Shown: positions 28,017 through 36,940, counted from the first letter of the stretch. The stretch is 64,000 bases of DNA from an uncultured Marivita sp. (GCF_947488135.1 NZ_CANKYW010000001.1:1302001-1366000), one strand, 5' to 3'. A program made the numbers and translations. Notes: generated from the letters alone by a model not told the origin.

Positions 28017-28085
28017 GCTGGTCCCCCCAATTCGTTCCGCCGCACCCTAGCGAGGGCAACGCACGGACAAAAGCCCTGTCCTGTG

Positions 28086-28179
28086 CTTCTTTGGGCCAAA
28101 AATACCTCCGCCGGAGGCAATCCCGAGGACGCAGCACAACGTGCTGCGACCGAGATATCCTGCGCGCGCGTCAGCGCGC
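28086..28179. repeat. Composite intergenic element: common leader plus three hairpins
   Basis: CTTCTTTGGGC (28086-28096) followed by CAAAAATAC, then CCTCCGCCGGAGG (28105-28117), GCAGCACAACGTGCTGC (28131-28147) and GCGCGCGTCAGCGCGC (28164-28179). The same leader with a different set of hairpins recurs at 59925. The element lies downstream of the minus-strand histidine phosphatase gene and probably contributes to its termination. Confidence 0.55.
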
Positions 28180-28197
28180 TCAACTCGACGGCGACAA

Positions 28198-28857
28198 TCA
28201 GATATGCGTCTGGGCAAAGAGCCGGTCCGGTGTGTCCAGATGCGGCAGTGCGTTGAACTGGGTGAGGGCCAATTGCCCTTCCAGCGGCAGCCACGAGCTG
28301 ACCGATGTGTTCTGGATCGACAGGCAGATGTTGCAAAACGCGGCCATCTCGAGACCAAGCGTCAAACGCATCGCCATGCCGATCAGCCCGCCCGAGGTGA
28401 CTACCAGCGTGCGCCCGTCCTGCGCGCTGATCTCGGCCAGCGTATCGCGGACTCGGGCTTCGAAATGATCGAAACTTTCGGGCGCGCCTTCGAGCTTGCC
28501 GTCCCGCCAATGACCGAAGAGGGCGGGCAGGTGGCGCACGAACCCTTCGCGCGTATCTGGCAGGGTGATGCCGTGCTGATCCGCCAGCAATTGCGATAGG
28601 GTGAAGTATTCCAACTCGTTGAGCCGTTCGTCCCGCGTCACCGGCCCCGGCGTTTCGGCGGCGATGCCCTCGGCGGTTTCGACGTGGCGGCGCAGCGTCC
28701 CGGTCCAGACCTGGGCAAACACGTCCCCCTTGTGCCGGAAGTGATCGCCGAGCCAGCCGGATTGCTGGTGCCCCAGCGGGCTGAGGCGGTCGTAATCGCG
28801 GTCGTCTTTGGCCCCGGTATTGGCCTGCCCGTGGCGGACGAGAACGATATGCGACAT
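28198..28857 (-). CDS. Histidine phosphatase family protein
   Basis: 219 residues. The catalytic RHG motif stands at the N-terminus (IVLVRHGQANTG) and the second catalytic His comes late, in TLVVTSGGLIGMAMRL, where the usual 'vsHg' reads TSGG. The catalytic Glu is likely in the DERLNELEYF segment ('E...g.we' region). The missing second His is unusual and may mean altered activity or a non-phosphatase role. The protein belongs to the phosphoglycerate-mutase superfamily, and its substrate is unknown. It is monocistronic, between the ATPase zeta gene and the saccharopine operon. Confidence 0.8.
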   Translation of the reverse strand: MSHIVLVRHGQANTGAKDDRDYDRLSPLGHQQSGWLGDHFRHKGDVFAQVWTGTLRRHVETAEGIAAETPGPVTRDERLNELEYFTLSQLLADQHGITLPDTREGFVRHLPALFGHWRDGKLEGAPESFDHFEARVRDTLAEISAQDGRTLVVTSGGLIGMAMRLTLGLEMAAFCNICLSIQNTSVSSWLPLEGQLALTQFNALPHLDTPDRLFAQTHI

Positions 28858-28878
28858 GGAGCCTCGATGCGTTGTGCG

Positions 28879-28910
28879 GAAAAGAAAACGCGCCCGAAAG
28901 ATCGGGCGCG
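28879..28910 (-). terminator. Intrinsic terminator of the ATPase zeta gene
   Basis: On the minus strand CGCGCCCGA and TCGGGCGCG (28889-28910) form a perfect 9-bp stem with a 4-base loop. They are followed by UUUUCUUUU from the A-rich stretch at 28879-28888. It starts 22 bases after the stop of the gene. Confidence 0.85.
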
Positions 28911-28931
28911 CGGGCTGTCAGACCGGATGGA

Positions 28932-29246
28932 TCAGACTTCGTCCATGATCTGGGCTTTGGCGACGACCATCAGCTCGGCCATCTTGGCGCGAATCTCGTC
29001 ATCGGTGGCCTTGCCGCCCAGATCACCCGAGACCTTGCGCACGACGTCTTCGTGGCCCGCCTCTTCGAAATCGGCCTTCACGACCTCCTTGGCATAGGCC
29101 GCTGCCTCGTCGCCGGATTTGCCCATAAGCTCTGCCGCCCAGAGGCCCAGCAGCTTGTTGCGGCGGGCTTCGGCCTTGAACTGCATCTCCGCGTCATGGG
29201 CGTATTTGTTTTCAAAGGCGTTTTCGCGTTCGTCGAATGTGGACAT
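28932..29246 (-). CDS. F1-ATPase inhibitor subunit zeta (DUF1476)
   Basis: 104 residues with the DUF1476 pattern from end to end: MSTFDERENAFENKYAHD, FKAEARRNKLLGLWAAELMG, and AYAKEVVKADFEEAGHEDVVRKV. In Paracoccus this subunit binds F1F0-ATP synthase and blocks ATP hydrolysis through its N-terminal region, the analogue of mitochondrial IF1. The start is placed at 29246 because the family begins MSTFDxRE and GGGAGAACGCCC precedes it; a longer upstream frame has no similarity. It is divergent from purC. Confidence 0.9.
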   Translation of the reverse strand: MSTFDERENAFENKYAHDAEMQFKAEARRNKLLGLWAAELMGKSGDEAAAYAKEVVKADFEEAGHEDVVRKVSGDLGGKATDDEIRAKMAELMVVAKAQIMDEV

Positions 29247-29443
29247 GAGGGCGTTCTCCCGGGCAAGTGTTTGCGTTGGGACTGGTATGGCCCGACGCGC
29301 CTTGCGGTTCAAGAGCGCGCGTTGCTTGCGGCATGACCCTGCATGCACTAAGAGGCAATCGAACGCAGCCGTCCCCCGCGATTTCGAACGGTGATGCGCA
29401 CAGCTTTTTCGTGCCATCCGGCGCATTGACAGAAAGACCCTAC

Positions 29444-30205
29444 ATGGCCCGTCGCAAGAAGATTTACGAAGGCAAAGCCAAGATCCTGTATGAGGGCCCG
29501 GAACCGGGCACGATCGTGCAATATTTCAAGGACGATGCAACCGCCTTCAACGCGGAAAAGCGCGATGTGATCGACGGCAAGGGCGTGCTCAATAACCGCC
29601 TGAGCGAGTTCTTCATGGTGGGACTCAATTCCATCGGCGTGCCGACGCATTTCCTGAAACGGCTGAACATGCGCGAGCAACTGGTGCGCCAGTGCGAGAT
29701 CATCCCGCTCGAGGTGATCGTGCGCAACTTTGCCGCTGGCACGATGGCAAAACGCCTGGGCATCGAGGAGGGCACGCCGCTGCCGCGCCCGATCGTGGAA
29801 TATTGCTACAAGGACGACAAGCTGGGCGATCCGCTGGTCACCGAAGAGCACATCGCCGCCTTCGGATGGGCGAGCCAGCAGGATATGGACGACATCCTGA
29901 GCCTCGCGCTGCGGGTCAATGATTTTATGTCCGGCCTGATGTACGGCGTCGGCATCAAGCTGGTCGATTTCAAGATCGAGATCGGCCGCGTCTATGACGG
30001 CGATTTTCAGCGCCTGATCGTGGCCGACGAGATCAGCCCCGACAGCTGCCGCCTGTGGGATATCGAAACGGGACGCAAGCTCGACAAGGACGTGTTCCGG
30101 CGCGATCTGGGCAACCTGGCCGACGCCTATACCGAAGTGGCCCGGCGTCTGGGTGTGATGCCGCAGAACGCGACGCCGATGGAAAAGCCGAAGCTCATCA
30201 ACTGA
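29444..30205 (+). CDS. purC: Phosphoribosylaminoimidazole-succinocarboxamide (SAICAR) synthase
   Basis: 253 residues. PurC joins CAIR and aspartate with ATP. The start [18 protein letters not shown], then [14 protein letters not shown] and the signature [17 protein letters not shown], and later [10 protein letters not shown] are all in place. The ATG at 29444 begins the family N-terminus; an open frame 59 codons longer upstream is unsupported. It heads the cluster purC-purS-purQ on the plus strand. Confidence 0.96.
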   Translation: MARRKKIYEGKAKILYEGPEPGTIVQYFKDDATAFNAEKRDVIDGKGVLNNRLSEFFMVGLNSIGVPTHFLKRLNMREQLVRQCEIIPLEVIVRNFAAGTMAKRLGIEEGTPLPRPIVEYCYKDDKLGDPLVTEEHIAAFGWASQQDMDDILSLALRVNDFMSGLMYGVGIKLVDFKIEIGRVYDGDFQRLIVADEISPDSCRLWDIETGRKLDKDVFRRDLGNLADAYTEVARRLGVMPQNATPMEKPKLIN

Positions 30206-30293
30206 CGCGGTGCGTGTTGCCGACGTCGGATTTGCATATTTGAAGAACAATGAAGCGGGCAGGGGTCCGCTTGGGACCAAGGCGGAGATCGTG

Positions 30294-30524
30294 ATGAAAG
30301 CACGGGTGCATGTGATGCTGAAGGACGGGGTTCTGGACCCGCAGGGCGAGGCGGTGCGCCACGCGCTTGGCGGTTTGGGCTTTGACGGGGTGGAAAATGT
30401 GCGTCAGGGCAAGGTGATCGAACTGGACCTGGCCGATGGCACCACCGAGGACAGTGTGCGCGAGATGTGCGAGAAGCTGCTCGCCAACACGGTGATCGAA
30501 AGCTACCGGATCGAGATGAGCTGA
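30294..30524 (+). CDS. purS: Phosphoribosylformylglycinamidine synthase subunit PurS
   Basis: 76 residues, the normal size. It begins [21 protein letters not shown] and ends with [13 protein letters not shown], both characteristic. PurS bridges PurQ and PurL in the three-part FGAM synthase. A GGCGGAGATCGTG ribosome region precedes the ATG at 30294; an earlier GTG is rejected. Its TGA stop shares its final A with the ATG of purQ. Confidence 0.95.
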   Translation: MKARVHVMLKDGVLDPQGEAVRHALGGLGFDGVENVRQGKVIELDLADGTTEDSVREMCEKLLANTVIESYRIEMS

Positions 30525-31192
30525 TGCGCGCGGCGGTTGTTGTTTTCCCCGGATCGAACTGCGACCGGGATCTGGCCGTGGCGTTCCGCGAGGCGGGATG
30601 TCAGGTCGAGATGGTCTGGCACAAGGATACGTCGCTGCCTGAGGGCATCGACATTGTCGGCATTCCCGGTGGGTTCTCCTTCGGCGACTACCTGCGCTGT
30701 GGCGCGATTGCCGCGAATTCCCCGATCTGCGCGGAGGTCAAGGCACATGCCGAGCGCGGCGGCTTTGTTCTGGGCATTTGCAACGGGTTCCAGGTCCTGA
30801 CCGAAACCGGATTGCTGCCCGGTGCGCTGCTGCGCAATGCGGGGCTGAAATACATCTGCCGGACGGTACCGCTGATCGTGGGCACGTCGGACAGCGTCTA
30901 TACAAGCGGTTACGAGGCCGGACAGGGGATCGACATTCCGATTGCGCATCATGACGGCAATTACACGGCCTCGAACGACATGGTCGCGCAGCTGGCGGAT
31001 GAGGATCGCATCGCGTTCCGCTATGGCGACAACCCGAACGGATCGACCGGCGATATCGCTGGTATCCTCTCTGCCAATCGGCGGGTGCTGGGGATGATGC
31101 CCCACCCGGAGCGGGCGGCGGACGAGCGGCTTGGCGGCACCGATGGCAAGGCCATGTTCGCGAGCATCGCGGGCGCGCTTGCAGCGGCATAG
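30524..31192 (+). CDS. purQ: Phosphoribosylformylglycinamidine synthase subunit PurQ
   Basis: 222 residues, a class I glutamine amidotransferase. The catalytic triad is visible: Cys in [15 protein letters not shown], and His and Glu in the C-terminal [10 protein letters not shown]. The start [14 protein letters not shown] is standard. It supplies ammonia to the PurL subunit, whose gene is not in this window. Translation is coupled to purS by a one-base overlap. Confidence 0.96.
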   Translation: MRAAVVVFPGSNCDRDLAVAFREAGCQVEMVWHKDTSLPEGIDIVGIPGGFSFGDYLRCGAIAANSPICAEVKAHAERGGFVLGICNGFQVLTETGLLPGALLRNAGLKYICRTVPLIVGTSDSVYTSGYEAGQGIDIPIAHHDGNYTASNDMVAQLADEDRIAFRYGDNPNGSTGDIAGILSANRRVLGMMPHPERAADERLGGTDGKAMFASIAGALAAA

Positions 31193-31224
31193 CGCCCGTT
31201 GACGCGCACGTGACGCCACGGCGC

Positions 31225-31253
31225 TTGAGGGGGGCGTGGGTTTTGCCTATCTT
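31225..31253 (+). promoter_or_regulatory. Predicted promoter of the dctB-like gene
   Basis: TTGAGG (31225-31230) and TATCTT (31248-31253) are separated by exactly 17 bases. The expected transcription start, 6-7 bases further on, coincides with the A of the ATG at 31260, so the messenger may be leaderless. Confidence 0.5.
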
Positions 31254-31259
31254 GGCGCA

Positions 31260-33023
31260 ATGGCCAAGGGCACCTCATTGATACGCGCATCGGGCAGGAC
31301 GGGCTCTTTGTCCTGGCGGGTCCGTTTCGCGCTAATTCTGCTCACGGCGGTGGCGGTGGCGACCGTGTTTGTCACCAATCGCTATCTCACCGATCGGTTC
31401 ACCGAAAGCACGCGCAACCGGGCCGAGCTGCGGCTGGCGCTCTATTCCGGCAACCTCGTGTCCGAGCTGCGCCGCAATGCGATCGTGCCGCAACTTCTGG
31501 CGCGTGACCCGGCGCTGATCGGCGCGCTCAATTCGGCGGATTTCTCGCAGAGCTCGCAACGGCTTATTTCCTTCGTGGACGAGATCGGCGCGGCGTCGCT
31601 GATGCTGCTGGACCGAGAAGGGCGCACGGTGGCTGCGACCAACCGCGAGCGCCTGGGCGAGCAGCACCGCAGCGCGGCCTATTTCGTCGAGGCGCTTCGG
31701 TCCAACGCGACCGTGTTCACGGCGCAGCGGATGGAGGTTGGCAGCTTCAACTTCAGCTATTCTCGGCGGATCGAAAGCCAGGGGCAGTCCATTGGCGTGA
31801 TCGTGGTCGAGGTGGATCTGGCCAAGTTCGAACGCGCTTGGGCCGGGATTTCGGACGCGGTTCTGGTGACCAACAGCGAGGGCGAGATCATCCTCGCCAC
31901 CGAACCGCGCTGGCGCGGGCAGACGGTGGCTACGGCGCTGGAACGGGAACCCGCCGACAGCGCCATCGAACGCGCGATCCGGGCCACGGCGGATTGGACC
32001 GCGCTGCCTCCGGACGCGTATTTCCAGGGCGAGGCGGTGATGCGTGTCGAGGGGCGGATCCCGTTCCGGGGCTGGAACATGGTGTCCTTCACCACCTACG
32101 CCAGCGTGCGCGAACGGGTGAACACCGTTCTCGCGCTCGAGATCATGGGCTTCGCGATTCTGCTGGCGCTGGCCTTCTATGCGCTCAGCCGCAAGACAGC
32201 GCTGCGCATGGCGCTGTTTCAGCGCGAGTCGGCAGAGCTTCGCGCATTGAACCAGAGGCTACAGCGGGAAATTGCCGAACGCGAAAGGGTGCAGGAAACG
32301 CTTGCCGTGGCCGAACAGACGCTGGCACAAAGCTCCAAGCTTGCCGCCTTGGGCGAGATGTCGGCGGCGGTCAGTCACGAGTTGAATCAGCCGCTGGCCG
32401 CGATGAAGACCTACCTTGCCGGGGCCAAGCTCCTGATGCGGCGCAACCGGTCGGAAGAGGCGTTGGCCGCATTCAGCCGGATCGACGATCTGATCGAGCG
32501 AATGGGCGGCATCACGCGTCAGCTCAAGAGCTATGCGCGCAAGGGGCAGCAGGCGTTTTCTCCTGTGAATATGGGGGATGCGCTGGCCTCAAGCCTGTCG
32601 ATGATGGAGCCGCAGCTCAAATCGCGGAAGGTGAAGATCACCAAGATCCTGCCTGACGAGAAGGTTCTGGTCATGGGAGACCGGATGCGGATCGAGCAGG
32701 TGATGATCAACCTGTTGCGCAATGCACTGGACGCGACCAAGACCGTATCCGACCCACAGCTCGAGATTATCCTGGCCAGCGGTGAGACCGCGACGCTCAC
32801 CATTCGCGACAACGGGCACGGGATCGAAGACCTCGATGCGCTGTTCGAGCCCTTCTACACCACCAAGCAGCCGGGTGACGGCGTGGGGCTGGGGCTTGCC
32901 ATTTCCTCGGGGATCGTCAACGACCTAGGAGGACGGCTGCTGGCCCGCAACGCCGAAGAGGGTGGCGCGGTGTTCGAGATGCAGTTGCCGATATTGAACG
33001 ACCAAACGCAGGCGGCGGAGTAA
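31260..33023 (+). CDS. Sensor histidine kinase, DctB-like
   Basis: 587 residues. Near the N-terminus is one membrane helix (RFALILLTAVAVATVFVTN), followed by a periplasmic sensor of about 250 residues with a double PDC-like character. A second helix (ALEIMGFAILLALAFYAL) comes next, then a coiled-coil linker and HisKA with LGEMSAAVSHELNQPLAAMKTYL, whose His is phosphorylated. The ATPase domain has NLLRNALDA, RDNGHGI and GVGLGLAISSGIVNDLGG. This plan and the partner gene match DctB, the C4-dicarboxylate sensor. No dicarboxylate transporter is adjacent, so the ligand is uncertain. A GTG at 31236 is an alternative start. Confidence 0.85.
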   Translation: MAKGTSLIRASGRTGSLSWRVRFALILLTAVAVATVFVTNRYLTDRFTESTRNRAELRLALYSGNLVSELRRNAIVPQLLARDPALIGALNSADFSQSSQRLISFVDEIGAASLMLLDREGRTVAATNRERLGEQHRSAAYFVEALRSNATVFTAQRMEVGSFNFSYSRRIESQGQSIGVIVVEVDLAKFERAWAGISDAVLVTNSEGEIILATEPRWRGQTVATALEREPADSAIERAIRATADWTALPPDAYFQGEAVMRVEGRIPFRGWNMVSFTTYASVRERVNTVLALEIMGFAILLALAFYALSRKTALRMALFQRESAELRALNQRLQREIAERERVQETLAVAEQTLAQSSKLAALGEMSAAVSHELNQPLAAMKTYLAGAKLLMRRNRSEEALAAFSRIDDLIERMGGITRQLKSYARKGQQAFSPVNMGDALASSLSMMEPQLKSRKVKITKILPDEKVLVMGDRMRIEQVMINLLRNALDATKTVSDPQLEIILASGETATLTIRDNGHGIEDLDALFEPFYTTKQPGDGVGLGLAISSGIVNDLGGRLLARNAEEGGAVFEMQLPILNDQTQAAE

Positions 33024-33027
33024 ACCC

Positions 33028-34362
33028 ATGGGAAAAGCCATGAAGATTGCCATTGTCGATGACGAAAAAGACATGCGCCAGTCGATCAGCCAGTGGCTGG
33101 CGCTGTCGGGATATGACACCGAAACCTTTGCCAGCGCCGAAGAGGCGCTTGGCTCGGTCGGTGCGGATTATCCGGGGATCGTGATTTCCGACATCAAGAT
33201 GCCGGGCATGGACGGGATCCAATTGCTGCGCAAGCTGATGGGCTCGGATTCGGCGCTTCCGGTGATCATGATTACCGGCCACGGCGACGTGCCGATGGCG
33301 GTTGAGGCGATGCGGATCGGGGCGTTCGATTTCCTTGAAAAGCCGTTCAACCCGGACCGCATGTCCGACCTTGCCAAGAAGGCCACCAACGCGCGGCGCC
33401 TGACGCTCGACAACCGGGCGCTCCGGCGCGAGCTTGGGGACGGCAATCAGATGATGCGCAAGCTCATCGGCGCGAGTCCGGCAATGGAGCGGCTGCGCGA
33501 GGATATCCTCGATCTGGGGCAGGCCGACGGTCACGTGCTGATCGACGGCGAAACCGGCACCGGCAAGACGCTGGTGGCCCATGCGCTCCACGCTGTGGGC
33601 AGCCGGGCGGGCAAGAAGTTCGTCCTGATTTCCTGCGCGTCGATGGATGAGGAAACGCTCATCCGCCGTCTTTTCGGTCCGATGCTGCCAGATGACGTGC
33701 GCCTTCCCGCGGTGGAAGAAGCGCGGGGTGGGACGCTCGTGCTCGAGGATATCGAAGCGCTGTCCGACGCCGCGCAGGCGCGTCTGCTGACCATGATAAA
33801 CGATCAGGGCACGCCGCCGGAAACCCGGATCGTGGCGATCAGCAACCTTCAGGACGAAGGGCGCACCTCTGAAGACGCGCTGCGGCCGGACCTCTATTAT
33901 CGGCTGGCGGCGCTCAAGATCACCGCGCCGCCGCTGCGCAACCGGGGCGAAGACATCCTGACCTTGTTCACCACCCTGGCCGAACAATTCGCGGACGAAT
34001 ATGGCTGCGAGGCGCCCCAGGTCAGCGCGCAGGAAGCGGCCCAGCTATTACAGGCGCCGTGGCCGGGCAACGTGCGCCAGTTGATCAACCTCGCCGAACG
34101 CGCGGTGCTGCAATCGCGGCGCGGCACGGGGACCATCGCGTCGTTGCTCATGTCCGACCATGACGAGATGCAGCCGGTGATGACGACGGAAGGCAAGCCG
34201 CTCAAGGAATACGTGGAAGCGTTCGAGCGGATGCTGATCGACAACACCATGCGTCGGCATCGGGGATCCATCGCGTCGGTGATGGAAGAGCTGTGCCTGC
34301 CGCGCCGGACGTTGAACGAGAAGATGGCCAAGTACGGGTTGCAGCGCGCCGACTACCTTTGA
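33028..34362 (+). CDS. DctD/NtrC-type response regulator lacking the GAFTGA motif
   Basis: 444 residues. The receiver domain (residues 1-120) has the acidic pocket DDE, the phospho-Asp in VISDIKMPGMDG, and K in EKPFNPD. The AAA+ domain has Walker A GETGTGKT. Where sigma-54 activators read ELFGHEKGAFTGA, this protein reads RRLFGPMLPDDVRLPA, so the sigma-54 contact loop is gone, and Walker B is LEDIE in place of LDEIG. A Fis-type helix-turn-helix closes the protein (IASVMEELCLPRRTLNEKMAKYGL). It may act with the housekeeping sigma factor, as described for NtrC of Rhodobacter capsulatus. It follows its kinase by 4 bases. Confidence 0.88.
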   Translation: MGKAMKIAIVDDEKDMRQSISQWLALSGYDTETFASAEEALGSVGADYPGIVISDIKMPGMDGIQLLRKLMGSDSALPVIMITGHGDVPMAVEAMRIGAFDFLEKPFNPDRMSDLAKKATNARRLTLDNRALRRELGDGNQMMRKLIGASPAMERLREDILDLGQADGHVLIDGETGTGKTLVAHALHAVGSRAGKKFVLISCASMDEETLIRRLFGPMLPDDVRLPAVEEARGGTLVLEDIEALSDAAQARLLTMINDQGTPPETRIVAISNLQDEGRTSEDALRPDLYYRLAALKITAPPLRNRGEDILTLFTTLAEQFADEYGCEAPQVSAQEAAQLLQAPWPGNVRQLINLAERAVLQSRRGTGTIASLLMSDHDEMQPVMTTEGKPLKEYVEAFERMLIDNTMRRHRGSIASVMEELCLPRRTLNEKMAKYGLQRADYL

Positions 34363-34390
34363 GCGCGGCAAGCGCCATGGAAAAGACGTG

Positions 34391-34414
34391 GAGAGGGCTT
34401 ATGAGAGCCCTTTC
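34391..34414. terminator. Bidirectional terminator between convergent genes
   Basis: GAGAGGGCT (34391-34399) pairs with AGCCCTTTC (34406-34414), with one G-U pair, around a TATGAG loop. It lies between the end of the dctD-like gene and the end of the ornithine cyclodeaminase gene. Confidence 0.6.
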
Positions 34415-34417
34415 CCC

Positions 34418-35458
34418 TTAACTTGCGCGCATCAGCATCCCGTAAAGATCACGCGGATCGTCCGGGTCGGCCAAAAGGTCCAGCGGTAGGTTCAGCCCGG
34501 TTTCGCGCGTCAGGTCGTGCACCACGCGCAGCGCCGAGAAATCTTCGATCGCGAAGCCCACGCTGTCGAACAGCGTGATCTCGCGCGCATCGCGTCGGCC
34601 GGGGGCGGTGCCTGTGATGACCTGCCACAGCTCTGTCACCGGATGGTCCGGGTCAAGCTGCTGGATCTCGCCCTCGATCCGCGTCTGCGGCGGGTATTCG
34701 ACAAAGATCGACGACCGGCGCAGGATCGCCTCGGCCAGTTCGGTCTTGCCGGGGCAGTCGCCGCCGATGGCATTGATGTGCACGCCACTGCCCACCATGT
34801 TGTCGGTCAGGATCGTCGCGTATTGCTTGTCGGCGGTGCAGGTCGTCAGGATCTGCGCGCCTTCGATCGCGGCTTCGGCGCTGTCGCAGGACACCACGGT
34901 CAGGCCGGTGCCCGCAAGGTTCGCCGCGCATTTGCGGGTCGCGTCAGGGTCCTTGTCATACAGCCGCACGGTGTCGATGCCGCAGATCGCCTGCATGGCG
35001 ATGCTCTGAAATTCCGCCTGCGCGCCGTTGCCGATCATCGCCATTGTCGTTGCGCCCTTGGGGGCAAGGTGCTTGGCTGCAACGGCGGACATCGCGGCGG
35101 TGCGCAGCGCGGTGAGCAGGGTCATTTCGGACAGGAGCACCGGGTAGCCGGTGTCCATATCCGCCAAAAGCCCGAAAGCGGTGACGGTCTGCAAACCGTC
35201 CGCCGTGTTCTTCGGATGGCCGTTGACGTATTTGAACGCGTAAAGCGTGTCGTTGGCGGTGGGCATCAACTCGATCACACCCACGGGGCTGTGCGCAGCG
35301 ACACGCGGGGTTTTGTCGAAGCTTTCCCATCGGCGGAAATCTTCCTCGATGGCGTCGGCGATGCGGGTGATCATCTGCGCAAGGCCGACGCGATGCACGA
35401 TCTGCATCATGTGATCGACCGACACGAAGGGAACGAGGGCCTTGTCTGACGGTTGCAT
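34418..35458 (-). CDS. ocd: Ornithine cyclodeaminase
   Basis: 346 residues. The mu-crystallin/OCD family converts ornithine directly to proline plus ammonia with bound NAD. Visible features are MELMPTANDTLYAFKYVNGHPKNTADG, the TALRTAAMSAVAAKHLAPKGATTMAMIGNGAQAEF stretch (substrate and Rossmann fold), and the late GGDCPGKTELAEAIL, whose Asp is catalytic in the family. It is the second gene after arginase, separated by only 9 bases, so arginine can be turned into proline in two steps. Confidence 0.93.
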   Translation of the reverse strand: MQPSDKALVPFVSVDHMMQIVHRVGLAQMITRIADAIEEDFRRWESFDKTPRVAAHSPVGVIELMPTANDTLYAFKYVNGHPKNTADGLQTVTAFGLLADMDTGYPVLLSEMTLLTALRTAAMSAVAAKHLAPKGATTMAMIGNGAQAEFQSIAMQAICGIDTVRLYDKDPDATRKCAANLAGTGLTVVSCDSAEAAIEGAQILTTCTADKQYATILTDNMVGSGVHINAIGGDCPGKTELAEAILRRSSIFVEYPPQTRIEGEIQQLDPDHPVTELWQVITGTAPGRRDAREITLFDSVGFAIEDFSALRVVHDLTRETGLNLPLDLLADPDDPRDLYGMLMRAS

Positions 35459-35467
35459 GGGCGGTCC

Positions 35468-36391
35468 TTACATCAAACGGGGGGTGGGGCGGTCGAAGAT
35501 ACGGCGACCCAGCGCCGAGGCGGCGAGATCGACCATCAGGTGCGCCGTACGCCCGCGTTCATCGAGCATCGGGTTCAGTTCCACCAGATCGAGCGAGGTC
35601 ATCAACCCGCTGTCACAGAGCATCTCCATCACCAGATGCGCCTCGCGCACCGTGGCGCCACCGGGAACGGTGGTGCCGACAGCGGGCGCATGGGTCGGGT
35701 CGATGAAGTCCACGTCCAATGACACATGCAGCGCGCCACCGGCCTTGGCCACGTCTTCAAGGAACGGCATCAGAAGCGCCGCCACGCCGCTTTCGTCAAT
35801 GGCGCGCATGTCGTAGCCGCGCACATCCGTCTTCTCCATCAGCGCGCGTTCCGGCAGATCGACCGAGCGCAGCCCGATGATGCAGGTGTTGCCGGTCGGC
35901 ACGGCGGCGGGCAGGGGCGGGAAGCCGTCAAACCCGGTCTGGCCCGTGGCATAGGCCAGCGGCGTGCCGTGCAGATTGCCGGACGGGGTGGAGACCAGCG
36001 TGTTGAAATCGCTGTGCGCATCGAGCCAGAGCACGAATTGCGGGCGGCCCTCCTGCGCGGCATGCGCGGCGACGCCGGGTACGGTGCCGAGCGATAGCGC
36101 GTGATCGCCGCCAAGAAAGATCGGCAGGCCCTGCTGGATCGCCTCGTGCGCGGTGCGAATAAGTGCCGTGGTCCAGCCGATGGTTTCGGAGAGATTCACC
36201 AAGCCGTCTCGCTCGGCCACATCATTGGCATCGGGCGCGACATTGCCCAGATCGTGCACCCGGTGCCCAAGATCGGTGAGCGCGCGGGCGATTCCGGCGG
36301 TGCGATATGCGTCCGGCCCCATGAGGCATCCCTTGCGGGCCTTGCCGCAATCCAGCGGCGCGCCGACCAAAACGATATCCTGAGACTGCAT
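35468..36391 (-). CDS. rocF: Arginase
   Basis: 307 residues, typical length. Binuclear manganese motifs are complete: GGDHALSLG, DAHSDFN and SLDVDFIDP. The N-terminal VLVGAPLDCGKARKGCLMGP is the arginase subgroup pattern and not agmatinase. The start is the ATG at 36391 (MQSQDIVLV), after AAAAGGACACCGTAC; a longer upstream frame is rejected. The gene pairs with ornithine cyclodeaminase and is divergent from an Lrp regulator, a standard arginine catabolic arrangement. Confidence 0.93.
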   Translation of the reverse strand: MQSQDIVLVGAPLDCGKARKGCLMGPDAYRTAGIARALTDLGHRVHDLGNVAPDANDVAERDGLVNLSETIGWTTALIRTAHEAIQQGLPIFLGGDHALSLGTVPGVAAHAAQEGRPQFVLWLDAHSDFNTLVSTPSGNLHGTPLAYATGQTGFDGFPPLPAAVPTGNTCIIGLRSVDLPERALMEKTDVRGYDMRAIDESGVAALLMPFLEDVAKAGGALHVSLDVDFIDPTHAPAVGTTVPGGATVREAHLVMEMLCDSGLMTSLDLVELNPMLDERGRTAHLMVDLAASALGRRIFDRPTPRLM

Positions 36392-36482
36392 CTGTACGGT
36401 GTCCTTTTTGTTCGCTGATCCCGATATAGTGGGCAAAACGGCACATCGGGAACTGTGCAAATTGGTCGAATTGGGGTACTGT

Positions 36483-36497
36483 TTATCAAATTGATAA
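36483..36497. promoter_or_regulatory. Probable Lrp-type operator
   Basis: TTATCAA-A-TTGATAA is a perfect 7-1-7 inverted repeat, AT-rich within GC-rich DNA. It lies 15 bases upstream of the Lrp start and about 90 bases from the arginase start on the other strand. It fits autoregulation plus control of the arginase operon. Confidence 0.6.
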
Positions 36498-36511
36498 GCC
36501 CAAGGATCATT

Positions 36512-36940
36512 ATGGATGAGAATGACAGAAAACTGGTGTCGGTGCTGCGCCACAACGGGCGGGCTTCGGTGTCGGACCTCGCCGCGACGCTCGGCCTATC
36601 CCGCGCCACGGTGCGGGCGCGGTTGGACCGGTTGCAGAACTCAGGCGGGATCGTGGGCTTCACCGTGGTGCTCAAGGACGATGTGGCCCGCGATCCGGTG
36701 CGGGCGCTGATGATGATCGGAATCGAAGGGCGCGGGACGGATCGGGTGATCCGGCAATTGAGCAGCCTGCCTCAGGTGCGCGCGTTGCATTCGACCAACG
36801 GGCGCTGGGACGTGATCGCAGAGCTGGGGACTGAGACATTGGAGGCGCTGGACGAGGTCCTGTCACGTATCCGCAAGCTTGATGGCGTGACCCAGTCGGA
36901 AACGTCGCTGCTTCTCTCGACGCGGAAAAGCGGCGTTTAG
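36512..36940 (+). CDS. Lrp/AsnC family regulator
   Basis: 142 residues. The N-terminal winged helix (DENDRKLVSVLRHNGRASVSDLAATLGLSRATVRARLDRLQ) is followed by the RAM ligand-binding domain (ALMMIGIEGRGTDRVIRQLSSLPQVRALHSTNGRWDVIAEL). This domain usually senses amino acids. The start is the ATG at 36512 after CAAGGATCATT. Divergent orientation from arginase/ocd suggests arginine or ornithine as the effector. Its stop codon overlaps the end of dsbB. Confidence 0.92.
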   Translation: MDENDRKLVSVLRHNGRASVSDLAATLGLSRATVRARLDRLQNSGGIVGFTVVLKDDVARDPVRALMMIGIEGRGTDRVIRQLSSLPQVRALHSTNGRWDVIAELGTETLEALDEVLSRIRKLDGVTQSETSLLLSTRKSGV

